The position numbers and the translations under genes were made by a program. Source: an uncultured Cycloclasticus sp. (lineage in GTDB: Bacteria; Pseudomonadota; Gammaproteobacteria; Methylococcales; Cycloclasticaceae). Taken from it: a stretch of 64,000 bases of DNA. Under the pieces are notes generated by a model. The model searched no databases. It was not told where the DNA came from and was given only the letters and a program-made list of their open reading frames with translations. How positions within the stretch are numbered: position 1 is the first letter of the stretch; the number at the start of each line of letters is the position of its first letter. Shown here in pieces: positions 17,822 to 28,087 of this stretch. The DNA lies in assembly GCA_913060865.1 (NCBI GenBank), contig CAJXTU010000003.1, forward strand, positions 1 through 64,000, written 5' to 3'.

Positions 17822-17891
17822 AATAGCCTTCTACCTAATTTGCCCTTAATGCCAACAATTATGACACTAAGGGCCCTATTGATTAAATAGT

Positions 17892-18470
17892 CTATTTCTT
17901 TGCATCACCTTCGGTCATTGGACGACCTGATGGTTTAGGCATTTGTAGGTTACTTGTCTCAGGCTTAGGTGCTGCTGTCTTAGCGGCAGGTTTTGGCGCT
18001 GCTGTCTTAGCGGCAGGTTTTGGTGCTACTGTCTTAGCCGCAGGTTTTGGTGCTGCTTTCTTAGCGGCAGGTTTTGGTGCTGCTTTCTTAGCGGCAGGTT
18101 TTGGCGCTGCTTTCTTAGCGGCAGGTTTCACAATCATTGAAGGCGCTTCCACAAAACCTTCTTTAATCAGCTCACTCATCGCTTGTTTAGTTTCCATTGC
18201 AACTTTGACAGAGCCCTGAGCACTTTCGAGTACCTTTTCTGACAACTCCTTGTACAAACTTGACTGTAAGTTCATCAAATCACTCATTGAGGTCGCTTGA
18301 CTAACTGTTTTGGCTTTTTTAATACTACCTTCTAAACAGCTCGAAACCATTTCCATTTGTAATTTAGTTAATTGCTTTATGGATTGGGTATTTAAGGCGT
18401 TAATCTTTTTTAATGATTCATTGGCTTTTTTACTTAATTGAGCCCATTGTTTAATTAGGTCATTTTGCAT
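17892..18470 (-). CDS. phaP: Phasin with Ala/Pro/Lys-rich repeat tail
   Basis: The N-terminal part (about 1-100) is an amphipathic phasin-type helical domain (WAQLSKKANESLKKINALN, LQSSLYKELSEKVLESAQG) expected to coat PHA granules. The C-terminal third holds about six copies of AAPKPAAKK or variants and ends in a short polar tail. This layout resembles Pseudomonas PhaF, whose histone H1-like tail binds DNA and helps partition granules. The frame is open from a GTG at 18479, but the ATG at 18470 with aggag 8 bases upstream is the likely start (192 residues). It lies between phaC and phaB. Confidence 0.88.
   Translation of the reverse strand: MQNDLIKQWAQLSKKANESLKKINALNTQSIKQLTKLQMEMVSSCLEGSIKKAKTVSQATSMSDLMNLQSSLYKELSEKVLESAQGSVKVAMETKQAMSELIKEGFVEAPSMIVKPAAKKAAPKPAAKKAAPKPAAKKAAPKPAAKTVAPKPAAKTAAPKPAAKTAAPKPETSNLQMPKPSGRPMTEGDAKK
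17965..18126 (-). repeat. 27-base tandem repeat inside the phasin gene
   Basis: About six units of 27 bases, each encoding nine residues of the AAPKPAAKK type, lie in tandem. The three units nearest 18126 are almost identical (AAPKPAAKK), while the others read KTVAPKPAA or KTAAPKPAA. The near identity suggests recent expansion by slippage or recombination, so copy number may vary between strains. Short-read assembly may misjudge the count. Confidence 0.85.
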
Positions 18471-18538
18471 TTTTACCACTCCTTTAAGTTATTTAATAAA
18501 TACTGTTCACTAATATCGCTTACTAGACAAACTGTCAA

Positions 18539-18571
18539 TAAAAAAGGCAACCAAGTGGTCGCCTTTTTTTA
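18539..18571 (-). terminator. Intrinsic terminator after phaB
   Basis: A stem of aaaaaggc with gccttttt, extended by ACCA/TGGT, sits between phaB and the phasin gene. Read on the minus strand it ends in a run of T, placing it after phaB. The phasin is therefore probably transcribed from its own promoter in 18480-18538. Confidence 0.75.
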
Positions 18572-18593
18572 TTTAGAAAATCGCCATAAATTC

Positions 18594-19340
18594 TTAGAAG
18601 CTAGTAAACAAACCGCCATTAACAGGAATATTTGCACCTGTGATATAGCTCGCTTCGCTTGAGGCTAAGAAATTGACGGTGTTTGCAATTTCAACTGGTT
18701 CAGCCAAACGTTGCATTGGTATTTGTGAAATCAATTCATTACGAATATCTTCATCAATAGCCATTACCATGCTCGTCGCTACATAACCTGGGCTTACTGA
18801 GTTAACTGTAATACCTTTACGTGCAACTTCTTGCGCTAAAGCCATAGTAAAACCGTGCATACCCGCTTTCGCAGCAGAGTAGTTAGTTTGACCAAATTGA
18901 CCACGTTGACCATTAACTGAAGAAATATTAATAATACGGCCACTGCCTCTTTTTAGCATAAAGTCTAGGACATTTTTAGTCATATTAAAAACACCATCTA
19001 AGTTTGTAGATAGCACTGCGTCCCAATTTGACTCATCCATATTTTTCAAGAAGCCATCACGAGTAATGCCGGCACAGTTTACTAATACTTCAATCGGGCC
19101 AACTGTTTCTTCAACATGTTTAATCATTTCACCACATGCTTCAAAACTTGTTACATCTGCTTCTTCAACTAAAAAGTCAAAGCCCGCTTCCTTTTGACTA
19201 GCAATCCATTCGTCTGCTTTTTCAATCTCTTTATTAAATGTTGTCGCAACAACAATATAGCCACTCTGCGATAATTTCTTTGAAATTTCAGAACCAATAC
19301 CACCAATACCGCCCGTTACTAGGGCTACTGAATTACTCAT
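18594..19340 (-). CDS. phaB: Acetoacetyl-CoA reductase PhaB
   Basis: This NADPH-dependent short-chain dehydrogenase makes (R)-3-hydroxybutyryl-CoA for PhaC. The 248-residue protein opens with VALVTGGIGGIGSEI, with the glycine-rich cofactor loop. NISSVNGQRGQFGQTNYSAA supplies the catalytic Ser, Tyr and Lys, and TVNSVSPGYVATSMV is conserved in PhaB. The frame is open to a TTG at 19355, but the ATG at 19340 has ggag upstream. A sigma-70-like promoter lies about 50 bases before it. No PhaA thiolase is in the window. Confidence 0.94.
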   Translation of the reverse strand: MSNSVALVTGGIGGIGSEISKKLSQSGYIVVATTFNKEIEKADEWIASQKEAGFDFLVEEADVTSFEACGEMIKHVEETVGPIEVLVNCAGITRDGFLKNMDESNWDAVLSTNLDGVFNMTKNVLDFMLKRGSGRIINISSVNGQRGQFGQTNYSAAKAGMHGFTMALAQEVARKGITVNSVSPGYVATSMVMAIDEDIRNELISQIPMQRLAEPVEIANTVNFLASSEASYITGANIPVNGGLFTSF

Positions 19341-19381
19341 ACTTTGGAACTCCAATGATTTATAAGAACAAACTTTGTTTA

Positions 19382-19419
19382 TTGCAGTGCAGTATAATAA
19401 AATTTGTTACTTAAGTCAA
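19382..19419 (-). promoter_or_regulatory. phaB promoter with overlapping dyad
   Basis: On the minus strand TTGACT (19414-19419) and TATACT (19391-19396) are separated by exactly 17 bases, a strong sigma-70-type match. Immediately after the -10 box lies CTGCACTGCAA (19382-19392), a dyad placed where a repressor would block initiation. A similar dyad, TTGCATTGCAA, occurs upstream of nhaD. The binding protein is not identified. Confidence 0.65.
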
Positions 19420-19589
19420 TATTTGAAGCTAAGTCGGCGCTTCATACAACGTTAAATTTTGGCCGTTTCAGCTACAAATATAATAAACCTGTTCTTTAAT
19501 AATCTTTGAATGAGACATTTTTTTCGCTTAACTGATCTACAACAATTACCGTACAATACAAAAACACATCACTTCAATGAGTTAAGACT

Positions 19590-20366
19590 ATGTTATTGGT
19601 TATTTCTCCTGCAAAAACGTTAGATTTCGACACACCGCCTAGCACATCAATATATTCACAACCTGAATTCTTAGATGACTCGGCAGAGTTGATTGATCAG
19701 CTTAAAACACTTTCACCATCGGACGTGTCCACTTTGATGAGCATTAGTGACAAATTAGGCGTACTTAATAGCAACCGTTTTATTGACTGGCAACTTCCGT
19801 TCACCAGTGATAACAGCAAACAAGCCCTATTATCATTTAAGGGTGATGTTTATGAAGGCATGGATACAACCTCTTTATCGCAAGACGATTTAACTTGGGC
19901 TAACGATCACTTACGTATTCTTTCAGGTTTATACGGCTTACTTAAACCCTTGGATTTAATCCAACCTTATCGTTTAGAAATGGGCACAAAGTTTAGCAAC
20001 GAACGAGGTAAAAATTTATATGAATTTTGGGGTAATAAAATTACCGATAAGATCAATCAAGACCTGGCAGAACAAAAAAGCCCTGTTTTAATTAACCTTG
20101 CTTCAAATGAATATTTTAAGTCTGTTAAAACAAAGCAATTAAATGCTGCTGTCATAACGCCCGTTTTTAAAGATTGGAAAAATGATAAATATAAAATCAT
20201 TAGTTTTTATGCCAAAAAGGCACGCGGCATGATGAGCGCTTACATCATTAAAAATCGATTGGAAAGCCCAAGCGATATTAAACAATTTGATACGGCTGGT
20301 TATGCTTTTTCTGCTGAGCAATCAACAGAGAGTGAATGGGTCTTTTTAAGAAAAAACCCTACCTAA
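19590..20366 (+). CDS. yaaA: Peroxide stress protein YaaA
   Basis: This 258-residue member of the YaaA/DUF328 family opens with the signature [16 protein letters not shown]. It has [39 protein letters not shown] and LEMGTKF in the expected order. YaaA limits free iron and DNA damage under peroxide stress in E. coli. It stands alone. A weak inverted repeat TACCGG/CCGGTA downstream (about 20400-20425) lacks a T-run. Confidence 0.95.
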   Translation: MLLVISPAKTLDFDTPPSTSIYSQPEFLDDSAELIDQLKTLSPSDVSTLMSISDKLGVLNSNRFIDWQLPFTSDNSKQALLSFKGDVYEGMDTTSLSQDDLTWANDHLRILSGLYGLLKPLDLIQPYRLEMGTKFSNERGKNLYEFWGNKITDKINQDLAEQKSPVLINLASNEYFKSVKTKQLNAAVITPVFKDWKNDKYKIISFYAKKARGMMSAYIIKNRLESPSDIKQFDTAGYAFSAEQSTESEWVFLRKNPT

Positions 20367-20588
20367 TAGTCCAACAGCTCAGTCTTTAATGATAACTATA
20401 CCGGCAAGATAGCTTTACCGGTACTCCATTACCAGTGACGTAAGCCTTATTAACAACCTTGCTATTTATTAGATATTTCAAGCGCAACAAGGCGTCTAAA
20501 ACTTCATGTTCTTCAACTCTGGCTTCGAAAACAACAACCCCCAATAGCGCTTAAATACTGACTCATCAAGATGTTATCTCTCAAGTTA

Positions 20589-23435
20589 TTAGTCTGTCAC
20601 CAATATAACTCTAATGGCATCTAATTTAAACGAGGCTCGTTTTATATAGGTCCTCAGGTCCTTTATCTTGGCTTTTTGCTGACTCAGCTCACTATCGCGA
20701 ATACTTGGGTTTACTTTCGCTAACGCGATGAGTCGCTCTAAGCTTGCAGATTCTTGTTCCTGCATATGTTCAATGCTTTCTATTACCAATTCTTCTTGCT
20801 GTTTACCAACCAACTGCTCAGCCTTATCAATCAGTTTCTTGATCGCTTCTTGACCGTGCTCAATAATATTCAGCGCAATAGGTTTTTTAACAAACGTTAT
20901 TCTGGAGGCAATATGTTCTGGTTTTAAAATATCAGTCATATCCAAACCATTTGAGCCCACTACGATTCGTTTCATCGTTTTAGGTAAATAGCGATGCAGA
21001 TGCAAACGTTTTGGTGCGGGGCAATGAGTCGTAAAAATAGCCTCTAAAATAACTGTACCAGCAGGAATCGGCGGCAATGCCATCGTACAAAACGTTGAAT
21101 TACCGAACTCGCTGTTGATAATCTGTTCCATCGCCGCGGTCACCATCGGGTGTTCCCACGTTAGGAATTGAAAGTCTTCACGAGAGAGCGCAATTTTACG
21201 GTTAAACGTAGCCGTTAGGCCGTCTTCACTTAAGCCGGGGAACGTGTCACTTTGCATATGACCACTGGGTTTTATAACGATACTATCTTCACTATGGTAT
21301 TGCTGTTCTACACCAAAGTTTTCAAACACCTCTTCCATATAATGCGACAATTCCAGGTGGCTTGAAGACAGGCTAATTTCATCTATTATCGCCTGCGCTT
21401 CATCTTTTCTACACGAATTAAGCTCAAGCATTAAATCTCGGCCTGCATGCATATCGTCAATACTTTGCTGCATTAAAAGAGCCGTTTTTTCGATAATCAC
21501 CTTAAATTCGTTATCATCAACATCACCCAATAATGCCTCTTTAAGGTCTGCTTTAACCGCCGCATATACATGATGCCCCGTTGAACAAACCTGATCAAAC
21601 GCGCCCAGCCCTTTGTCATACCACTTCATCAAACGTTGCTGGCCAGAACCTTGTATACATGGCACATGGATATGCACTGTGTCTGTTTGACCAATCCGAT
21701 CCAGACGCCCAATTCGCTGCTCTAATAAATCAGGGTTAAGCGGCAAATCAAACAAAATCAAATGATGTGCAAATTGAAAATTACGCCCTTCACTACCGAT
21801 TTCTGAGCAAATTAAAATCTGCGCTCCCTCTTCAGTATCTGAAAAGTAAGCCGCCGCCCGATCTCTTTCAATCAGACTCATGCCTTCATGAAAAACGGCC
21901 GACACAAAAATAGTCCGCATCTTTAAGTAATCATTGAGCTCTTCGGCCGTGCTCTGCTGTGCACAAATCAACAGCACTTTTTCATTTTTGTGTTCGCCCA
22001 ACCAGTCCATTAACCAGTGCACACGTGGGTCTTCATTAAGCCATTCATCACCCAGCAACACTTCAGGCAACAACGCCTTCATCATTGCTATGTCGTCATC
22101 TAACTCAAATTCTTGCTCTATCGATAAAGCCGGTAGCTCATAGGAATACAGCTGCCTAGATGAAAACGCATCTATATTTTCACGCGTATTTCTAAATAAA
22201 ACACGCCCTGTTCCATGCCGGTCTAGCAATGCATCAATAATAGACTCTGTCGACACGCTATCAGCAGATAAGGCCTGCTCGCCCAGTAGCTCAACTAATG
22301 TGTTCTTTAACGCTGGATCCATCAATTCGTCTTCTATTGATGTCGCGCCCATCAACCGTTTGATCAGTTGATTGATTTCTCGATACCCTGATTGCTCCTC
22401 TCGGAAAGCGGCCAAATCATAATAGCGATCAGGGTCGAGTAGCCGTAAACGTGCAAAGTGACTGGTCACACCGAGTTGTTCGGGAGTCGCTGTCAATAAT
22501 AGTAATCCAGGGATGGTGTTAGCAAGCGCTTCAATACAGCGATATTCATTACTAACATTGTTTTCTTTCCAGAATAAATGATGCGCTTCATCAACAATCA
22601 TTAAATCCCAGTCTGCGGCTACTGCCAATGCGTGATAATTAGAGTGCTCAGATAAAAACGATAACTGACACAATACTAATTGCGCAGTTTCAAACGGGTT
22701 AATATCGCCTTCATCTCTTATCGCTTCACAGCGCTCGTGATCTAAAATGGTAAACGACAAATTAAATCGTCGCAGCAATTCAACCAACCATTGATGAATA
22801 AGTGCATCCGGCACGACAATTAATACCCGATCAATAGAACCCGTTAACAATTGCTGGTGCAAAATCAAGCCTGCCTCAATTGTTTTACCCAAACCAACTT
22901 CATCCGCTAACAAAACGCGCGCGGCGTTTCGTTCGGTAACTTTTTTGGCAATATAAAATTGATGCGGCAATAACTGTACTCGAGGGCCGGCTAAACCAAA
23001 CCCAGAAAATTGATCGAGCTTACGTTGAAATTCAAGTGTTTTAAGGCGCAAGTCAAACAATTTGTTTTTATCAATTTGCCCTGTAAACAAACGACTTTGT
23101 GGCTTACTAAACGCGCCAACGCTGTTCAGATCCATTTCATGCAGAACCACCTGCTCACCGTGCTCATCGACACAAAGATAAATCATGCAGTTATTGTGTT
23201 CTTGCGTTTGATCGACCGTGAGTGCACTCCCATCAATAGACTGAACCGTATCGCCCACACTATAAATTACACGACTTAATGGTGCATTATTTAGAGCATA
23301 AACACGGGTTTCTTCTACCGCAGGATATAAAAAGGTAACGTGACGACCTTCTATAAATTCAACCATACCCAGCCCAAGCTCGGTTTCAGAATGACTAACC
23401 CAACGTTGCCCTGGGTGAAAAACGTGCTGACTCAT
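20589..23435 (-). CDS. rapA: RNA polymerase-associated ATPase RapA
   Basis: RapA is a Swi2/Snf2-type ATPase that recycles stalled RNA polymerase. The 948-residue protein starts with the Tudor-like domains (FHPGQRWVSHSETELGLGMV). Motif I is LADEVGLGKTIEAGLIL (about 176-192), motif II IVDEAHHLFW, and motif III LLLTATPEQLG. The C-terminal helicase lobe has SEIGSEGRNFQFAHHLI and LEQRIGRLDRIGQ. Length is close to the E. coli protein (968). It is a single gene on the minus strand, separated from ppsR by 129 bases. Confidence 0.97.
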   Translation of the reverse strand: MSQHVFHPGQRWVSHSETELGLGMVEFIEGRHVTFLYPAVEETRVYALNNAPLSRVIYSVGDTVQSIDGSALTVDQTQEHNNCMIYLCVDEHGEQVVLHEMDLNSVGAFSKPQSRLFTGQIDKNKLFDLRLKTLEFQRKLDQFSGFGLAGPRVQLLPHQFYIAKKVTERNAARVLLADEVGLGKTIEAGLILHQQLLTGSIDRVLIVVPDALIHQWLVELLRRFNLSFTILDHERCEAIRDEGDINPFETAQLVLCQLSFLSEHSNYHALAVAADWDLMIVDEAHHLFWKENNVSNEYRCIEALANTIPGLLLLTATPEQLGVTSHFARLRLLDPDRYYDLAAFREEQSGYREINQLIKRLMGATSIEDELMDPALKNTLVELLGEQALSADSVSTESIIDALLDRHGTGRVLFRNTRENIDAFSSRQLYSYELPALSIEQEFELDDDIAMMKALLPEVLLGDEWLNEDPRVHWLMDWLGEHKNEKVLLICAQQSTAEELNDYLKMRTIFVSAVFHEGMSLIERDRAAAYFSDTEEGAQILICSEIGSEGRNFQFAHHLILFDLPLNPDLLEQRIGRLDRIGQTDTVHIHVPCIQGSGQQRLMKWYDKGLGAFDQVCSTGHHVYAAVKADLKEALLGDVDDNEFKVIIEKTALLMQQSIDDMHAGRDLMLELNSCRKDEAQAIIDEISLSSSHLELSHYMEEVFENFGVEQQYHSEDSIVIKPSGHMQSDTFPGLSEDGLTATFNRKIALSREDFQFLTWEHPMVTAAMEQIINSEFGNSTFCTMALPPIPAGTVILEAIFTTHCPAPKRLHLHRYLPKTMKRIVVGSNGLDMTDILKPEHIASRITFVKKPIALNIIEHGQEAIKKLIDKAEQLVGKQQEELVIESIEHMQEQESASLERLIALAKVNPSIRDSELSQQKAKIKDLRTYIKRASFKLDAIRVILVTD

Positions 23436-23564
23436 CGACTATTTAACCTACGGTTCGGTGTAAAAAGGCGTGGATGATAGAAGCTATCAACATCACTCGC
23501 AATGATTAATTATACCCAAAACATATATGCCTCGGCTAAACAATAAATTTAGCCCAGCTGCATT

Positions 23565-24386
23565 TCAAAATTGTTTCGCATCCAACTCACGTGTCAGACG
23601 AATTTGAGCGGCAATTTCTTCTATTGAAATAGAAGTAACATTTAAAAATGGCACATTCTCTAATTGAAACAACTCTTCAACCTGAGAGACTTCCCGTTGG
23701 CAGGTACGTAGAGATGCATAAGGACTACCTGGACGACGTTCCTCTCGTATTCGACTAAGCTGTTCTGCACTAATCGTTAAGCCAAACAGCTTCTTTTTAT
23801 ACGGTTTAATAGCACGTGGAAGACTGCAATTATCCAAATCGCTATCGGTAATCGGGAAGTTTGCTGGAAAAATTCCGTATTGAAGAGCTAAATAGAGTGA
23901 TGTCGGCGTCTTACCTGTACGCGATACGCCCACCAAAATAACATCAGCTTGTTGGTAATGATCTAACCGTGCACCATCGTCATTGACCAACGCGTAATTA
24001 ACCGCACGAATGCGCGACTCATAAGAACTTTTATCTATCAAACCATGGCTTTTACCTACCTCATGAGATGACTCTTGGCGCAGGTCACTTTCCATCCTAA
24101 TGATATAGTCATTGAATAAGTCGTAGAAAATACACTCACTTTCAGCCACTATCTCTCGTAAATCATCGTTTGTAAATGTGCTAAAAACTATCGGACGCCC
24201 CTCATTTACCGTGTATGAATTGTTAATTCTTTCTTTCACCGCCTGCGCCCGCGCTTCGGTATCAATAAAGGGAATCACATGCCGATCACGTTCAACTCCA
24301 GCAAATTGAGTCATTAAACTATTACCTAGTGTTTCCGCTGTGATCGCCGTTCTATCTGATATAAAAAAGATTGTTCTATTTTTCAT
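23565..24386 (-). CDS. ppsR: PEP synthase regulatory protein (kinase/pyrophosphorylase)
   Basis: PpsR switches PEP synthase off and on by ADP-dependent phosphorylation and Pi-dependent dephosphorylation. The 273-residue protein opens with FFISDRTAITAETLGNSL and holds the nucleotide loop GVSRTGKTPTSLYLA. It also has FPITDSDL and REERRPGSPYASLRTCQREV, all typical of DUF299/PpsR. It is divergent from ppsA, with 120 bases of shared control region, the usual arrangement. The start is not in doubt because the SDRT motif follows directly. Confidence 0.96.
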   Translation of the reverse strand: MKNRTIFFISDRTAITAETLGNSLMTQFAGVERDRHVIPFIDTEARAQAVKERINNSYTVNEGRPIVFSTFTNDDLREIVAESECIFYDLFNDYIIRMESDLRQESSHEVGKSHGLIDKSSYESRIRAVNYALVNDDGARLDHYQQADVILVGVSRTGKTPTSLYLALQYGIFPANFPITDSDLDNCSLPRAIKPYKKKLFGLTISAEQLSRIREERRPGSPYASLRTCQREVSQVEELFQLENVPFLNVTSISIEEIAAQIRLTRELDAKQF

Positions 24387-24506
24387 TGAATGTAACGCGT
24401 GTTTTTTTGTTAAAATGTTGGATTAATTCAAATTTTAAACCAAAGACACCTTCTCATGAAGAAAGAATGCTCATGAAACAAGGTATCTACAACAGAGGAT
24501 AGCAAG

Positions 24507-26882
24507 TTGGAAGAATATATTGTTTGGCTCGACGCAACAGGCATGGATGACGTGGAACATGTTGGTGGTAAAAACGCTTCTTTAGGTGAAATGATCAGCA
24601 ACTTAGCGTCTGTTGGCGTGGATGTACCCGGCGGATTTGCAACCACTGCAAAAGCCTTCCGTGACTTTCTTTCACAAAGCGGTATTGATGATCGAATTAA
24701 TGCCAAACTGAATGCATTAGATGTTGATGATGTCAATGCGCTTGTCGCTGCAGGAAAAGAAATTAGAAGCTGGGTTATTGATACCCCGTTCCAACCTGAG
24801 CTATCTGCCGCCATTGAAAAAGCTTACGCTAAGATGCAAGCCGATGCGACTAGCGAATTTTCCGTAGCCGTTCGCTCCTCTGCAACCGCCGAAGACTTAC
24901 CAGATGCCTCATTTGCTGGGCAACAAGAAACCTTTCTTAACGTTGATGGCATTGATAACGTTATGCATTCTATTAAAGAAGTGTTTGCATCGCTATTTAA
25001 CGACCGCGCTATTTCCTACCGAGTTCACCAAGGTTTTGAACACAGTGGCGTTGCTCTTTCTGCCGGCATTCAACGAATGGTTCGAAGCGATATCAGTTCA
25101 TCTGGCGTTTTATTTACCCTTGATACTGAAACAGGCTTTCGCGACGCGGTGTTTATTACCTCGAGCTATGGTTTGGGTGAAATGGTCGTGCAAGGCGCTG
25201 TGAATCCCGATGAATTTTACGTTCATAAACCAACGCTTGAAGCAGGTCGCCCCGCCATTCTTCGTCGCAACCTAGGCAGTAAGTTGATTAAAATGGTTTA
25301 CAACGATGAAGCCAATGCCAAAGAACCCGTTAAAGTGATTGATACCGACCCTGCCACGCGCATTGTGTATTCACTCACCGACGCCGAAGTTGAGAAGTTA
25401 TCTGAAATTGCCATTACGATTGAAAAACACTACCAGCGGCCAATGGATATTGAATGGGCTAAAGATGGCTTAGACGGTAAGCTTTATATTGTTCAAGCGC
25501 GTCCAGAAACCGTTCAAAGTCGTGCAGGCAAAGAGATTGAACGTTACTCACTGAACGAAACGTCAACCGTTTTAGTTGAAGGCCGTAGCATCGGGCACAA
25601 AATTGGTTCCGGCCCTGCTCGTGTCATCTCAAACATTTCACAAATGGACGAAGTTCAAGCCGGCGATGTTTTAGTAACCGACATGACCGACCCTGACTGG
25701 GAACCAATCATGAAACGAGCTTCCGCTATTGTTACCAACCGTGGTGGTAGAACCTGTCACGCAGCAATTATTGCTCGCGAACTCGGCATACCGGCTGTGG
25801 TTGGCTGCGGTGACGCTACCGACCATATCACGCAAGATACCGACATCACCGTTTCTTGCGCTGAAGGCGATACTGGTTTTATTTACGACGGCTTGCTCGA
25901 TTTCCAAATTGATAAAATCAACCTCGACTCGATGCCAGAAATCCCAGTTAAAATCATGATGAATGTGGGCAACCCTGATCGTGCTTTCGACTTTGCTGCA
26001 CTTCCGCATGAAGGCGTCGGCTTGGCACGCTTAGAGTTCATCATCAACCGAATGATTGGCATCCACCCGAAAGCGCTTTTAGAGTTTGACCAATTGCCTG
26101 CCAATTTAAAAGAAACAATCAATAAACGTATTTCGTGTTACGACAGCCCCAAAGACTATTACGTGAAACGTTTAGTAGAAGGCATATCAACCATCGCAGC
26201 GGCTTTTTCTCCTAAGTCAGTTATCGTTCGCATGTCAGACTTTAAATCAAACGAATACGCTAATTTAATCGGTGGCGATCGTTACGAGCCTGAAGAAGAA
26301 AACCCAATGCTCGGCTTTAGAGGTGCATCACGTTATATCTCTGAGTCATTTCGCGAGTGCTTCAACATGGAATGTGATGCATTGAAATTTGTACGCGATA
26401 CAATGGGTTTAACAAACGTTTGGGTCATGATCCCGTTTGTTCGTACCGTAGATGAAGCCCGCCAAGTAACTGAGTTACTTAAAGAGAATGGCATCGAAAG
26501 CGGTAAAAATGGCCTTAAACTTATCATGATGTGCGAATTGCCCTCAAACGCTCTAATGGCTGATGAGTTCCTCGAATACTTCGACGGATTCTCCATCGGT
26601 TCAAACGATTTAACACAACTCACACTAGGGCTTGATCGTGACTCTGCGCTCATTGCCAATTTATTCGACGAACGCGACCCTGCCATCAGAAAGTTACTAT
26701 CAATGGCCATTCAAGCATGTCGCAAACAGAATAAATATATTGGCATATGCGGCCAAGGCCCTTCTGATCACCCTGATCTTGCTAAATGGTTAATGGAAGA
26801 AGGCATCGAAAGTGTTTCACTAAATCCAGACACAGTGATCGAAACATGGATGTTTATGGCAGGCCAAAAGATTGAAGGCTAA
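24507..26882 (+). CDS. ppsA: Phosphoenolpyruvate synthase
   Basis: PpsA converts pyruvate and ATP to PEP, AMP and Pi, supporting growth on acids and aromatic breakdown products that enter as pyruvate. The 791-residue chain has the N-terminal ATP-grasp domain ([31 protein letters not shown]). The central phosphohistidine motif [21 protein letters not shown] is near 410-430, with the catalytic His in TCHA. The C-terminal PEP/pyruvate barrel carries [15 protein letters not shown] and [11 protein letters not shown]. The start codon may be TTG (frame begins TTG GAA GAA), preceded by gagg. The aminotransferase gene follows by 6 bases. Confidence 0.97.
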   Translation: MEEYIVWLDATGMDDVEHVGGKNASLGEMISNLASVGVDVPGGFATTAKAFRDFLSQSGIDDRINAKLNALDVDDVNALVAAGKEIRSWVIDTPFQPELSAAIEKAYAKMQADATSEFSVAVRSSATAEDLPDASFAGQQETFLNVDGIDNVMHSIKEVFASLFNDRAISYRVHQGFEHSGVALSAGIQRMVRSDISSSGVLFTLDTETGFRDAVFITSSYGLGEMVVQGAVNPDEFYVHKPTLEAGRPAILRRNLGSKLIKMVYNDEANAKEPVKVIDTDPATRIVYSLTDAEVEKLSEIAITIEKHYQRPMDIEWAKDGLDGKLYIVQARPETVQSRAGKEIERYSLNETSTVLVEGRSIGHKIGSGPARVISNISQMDEVQAGDVLVTDMTDPDWEPIMKRASAIVTNRGGRTCHAAIIARELGIPAVVGCGDATDHITQDTDITVSCAEGDTGFIYDGLLDFQIDKINLDSMPEIPVKIMMNVGNPDRAFDFAALPHEGVGLARLEFIINRMIGIHPKALLEFDQLPANLKETINKRISCYDSPKDYYVKRLVEGISTIAAAFSPKSVIVRMSDFKSNEYANLIGGDRYEPEEENPMLGFRGASRYISESFRECFNMECDALKFVRDTMGLTNVWVMIPFVRTVDEARQVTELLKENGIESGKNGLKLIMMCELPSNALMADEFLEYFDGFSIGSNDLTQLTLGLDRDSALIANLFDERDPAIRKLLSMAIQACRKQNKYIGICGQGPSDHPDLAKWLMEEGIESVSLNPDTVIETWMFMAGQKIEG

Positions 26883-26888
26883 TAAGGT

Positions 26889-28070
26889 ATGACAATAACA
26901 ACGTTTAATCCACCTGTTCGAACGCTAATGGGTCCCGGTCCATCTGATGTACACCCGCGTGTTTTATCTGCTCTTGCACGCCCAACCATAGGTCACCTCG
27001 ACCCAAGTTTTGGACAGATGATGGATGAAGTAAAAACATTGCTTCAGTACGCGTTTCAAACCGACAACCAACTCACCTTTCCTGTTTCGGCACCGGGTTC
27101 TGCTGGCATGGAAACCTGCTTTTCAAATTTATTAGAAGCTGGCGATAGCGTTATTGTTTGTCAAAACGGTGTATTCGGTGGGCGCATGAAGGAAAACGTT
27201 GAACGTTGTGGCGCCACCGCCATTATGGTCCATGATGATTGGGGGCAAGCCGTTGACCCACAAAAAGTTGAAGACGCGTTAAAGGCACACCCAGAAGCTA
27301 GCGTATTGGCATTCGTACACGCAGAAACATCCACCGGTGCTCTTTCCGACGCTAAAACCTTATGTGCCTTGGCGCATCAATACGACTGTTTATCCCTCGT
27401 GGATGCTGTTACCTCCGTTGGTGGTTCAGAACTTCTCGTTGATGACTGGGGTGTCGACGCCATTTATTCGGGTACTCAAAAATGTCTGTCTTGTGTTCCT
27501 GGTTTATCACCCGTCAGCTTTAGCGAGCGTGCACAAGAACGTATTAAGCAACGTAAAAAGCGGGTACAGAGTTGGTTCTTGGATCTAAACTTAGTAATGG
27601 GCTACTGGGGCAGCGACGGCGGTCGTTCATACCACCACACCGCACCGGTCAACAGCTTGTATGCACTTCACGAATCGTTGCTGATGTTAAAAGAAGAAGG
27701 CCTAGAAAACGCTTGGGCACGACACCAAAAACTGCACGGCGCCTTAAAAGCTGGTCTAAAAGCAATGGGTATCGGCTTTATTGTGCCTGAAGGCTCTCGC
27801 TTAGCACAGCTCAATGCTGTTATTATCCCCACTGGTGTTGATGAGGCCGTCGTTCGTAAACGCCTGCTTCATGAGTACGATTTAGAAATCGGCGCAGGTC
27901 TTGGCACTTTGGCCGGCAAAGTTTGGCGCATTGGTTTAATGGGTCACTCAGCAAATGCAAGCAACGTCATGTTTTGCCTTGCATCACTCGAATCTGTTTT
28001 AAGCGATATGGGTGCAGATATAAAAACGGGGGTAGCCCTTCCTGCTGCCCAAAAAGCAACGTTCAGTTAA
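26889..28070 (+). CDS. Alanine/serine-glyoxylate aminotransferase family protein
   Basis: This 393-residue class V PLP enzyme shows RTLMGPGPSDVHPRVLSALA near the start and FVHAETSTGALSD. The cofactor lysine is in YSGTQKCLSCVPGLSPVSF and the C-terminal motif is WRIGLMGHSAN. Members move the amino group of alanine or serine to glyoxylate, and specificity cannot be told by eye. It follows ppsA by 6 bases with aagg before the start, so glyoxylate/serine use may be linked to PEP formation. Other serine-cycle genes are not in the window. Confidence 0.9.
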   Translation: MTITTFNPPVRTLMGPGPSDVHPRVLSALARPTIGHLDPSFGQMMDEVKTLLQYAFQTDNQLTFPVSAPGSAGMETCFSNLLEAGDSVIVCQNGVFGGRMKENVERCGATAIMVHDDWGQAVDPQKVEDALKAHPEASVLAFVHAETSTGALSDAKTLCALAHQYDCLSLVDAVTSVGGSELLVDDWGVDAIYSGTQKCLSCVPGLSPVSFSERAQERIKQRKKRVQSWFLDLNLVMGYWGSDGGRSYHHTAPVNSLYALHESLLMLKEEGLENAWARHQKLHGALKAGLKAMGIGFIVPEGSRLAQLNAVIIPTGVDEAVVRKRLLHEYDLEIGAGLGTLAGKVWRIGLMGHSANASNVMFCLASLESVLSDMGADIKTGVALPAAQKATFS

Positions 28071-28087
28071 ACTTATAGGTTTTTATT

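Noticed and set aside
17965-18126. CRISPR-like regular repeats
   Set aside because: The 27-base units are contiguous without spacers, stay in frame, and encode the AAPKPAAKK tail of the phasin.
20400-20425. Inverted repeat TACCGG/CCGGTA after yaaA as a terminator
   Set aside because: The stem is only 6 bases with a long loop and no T-run on either side.
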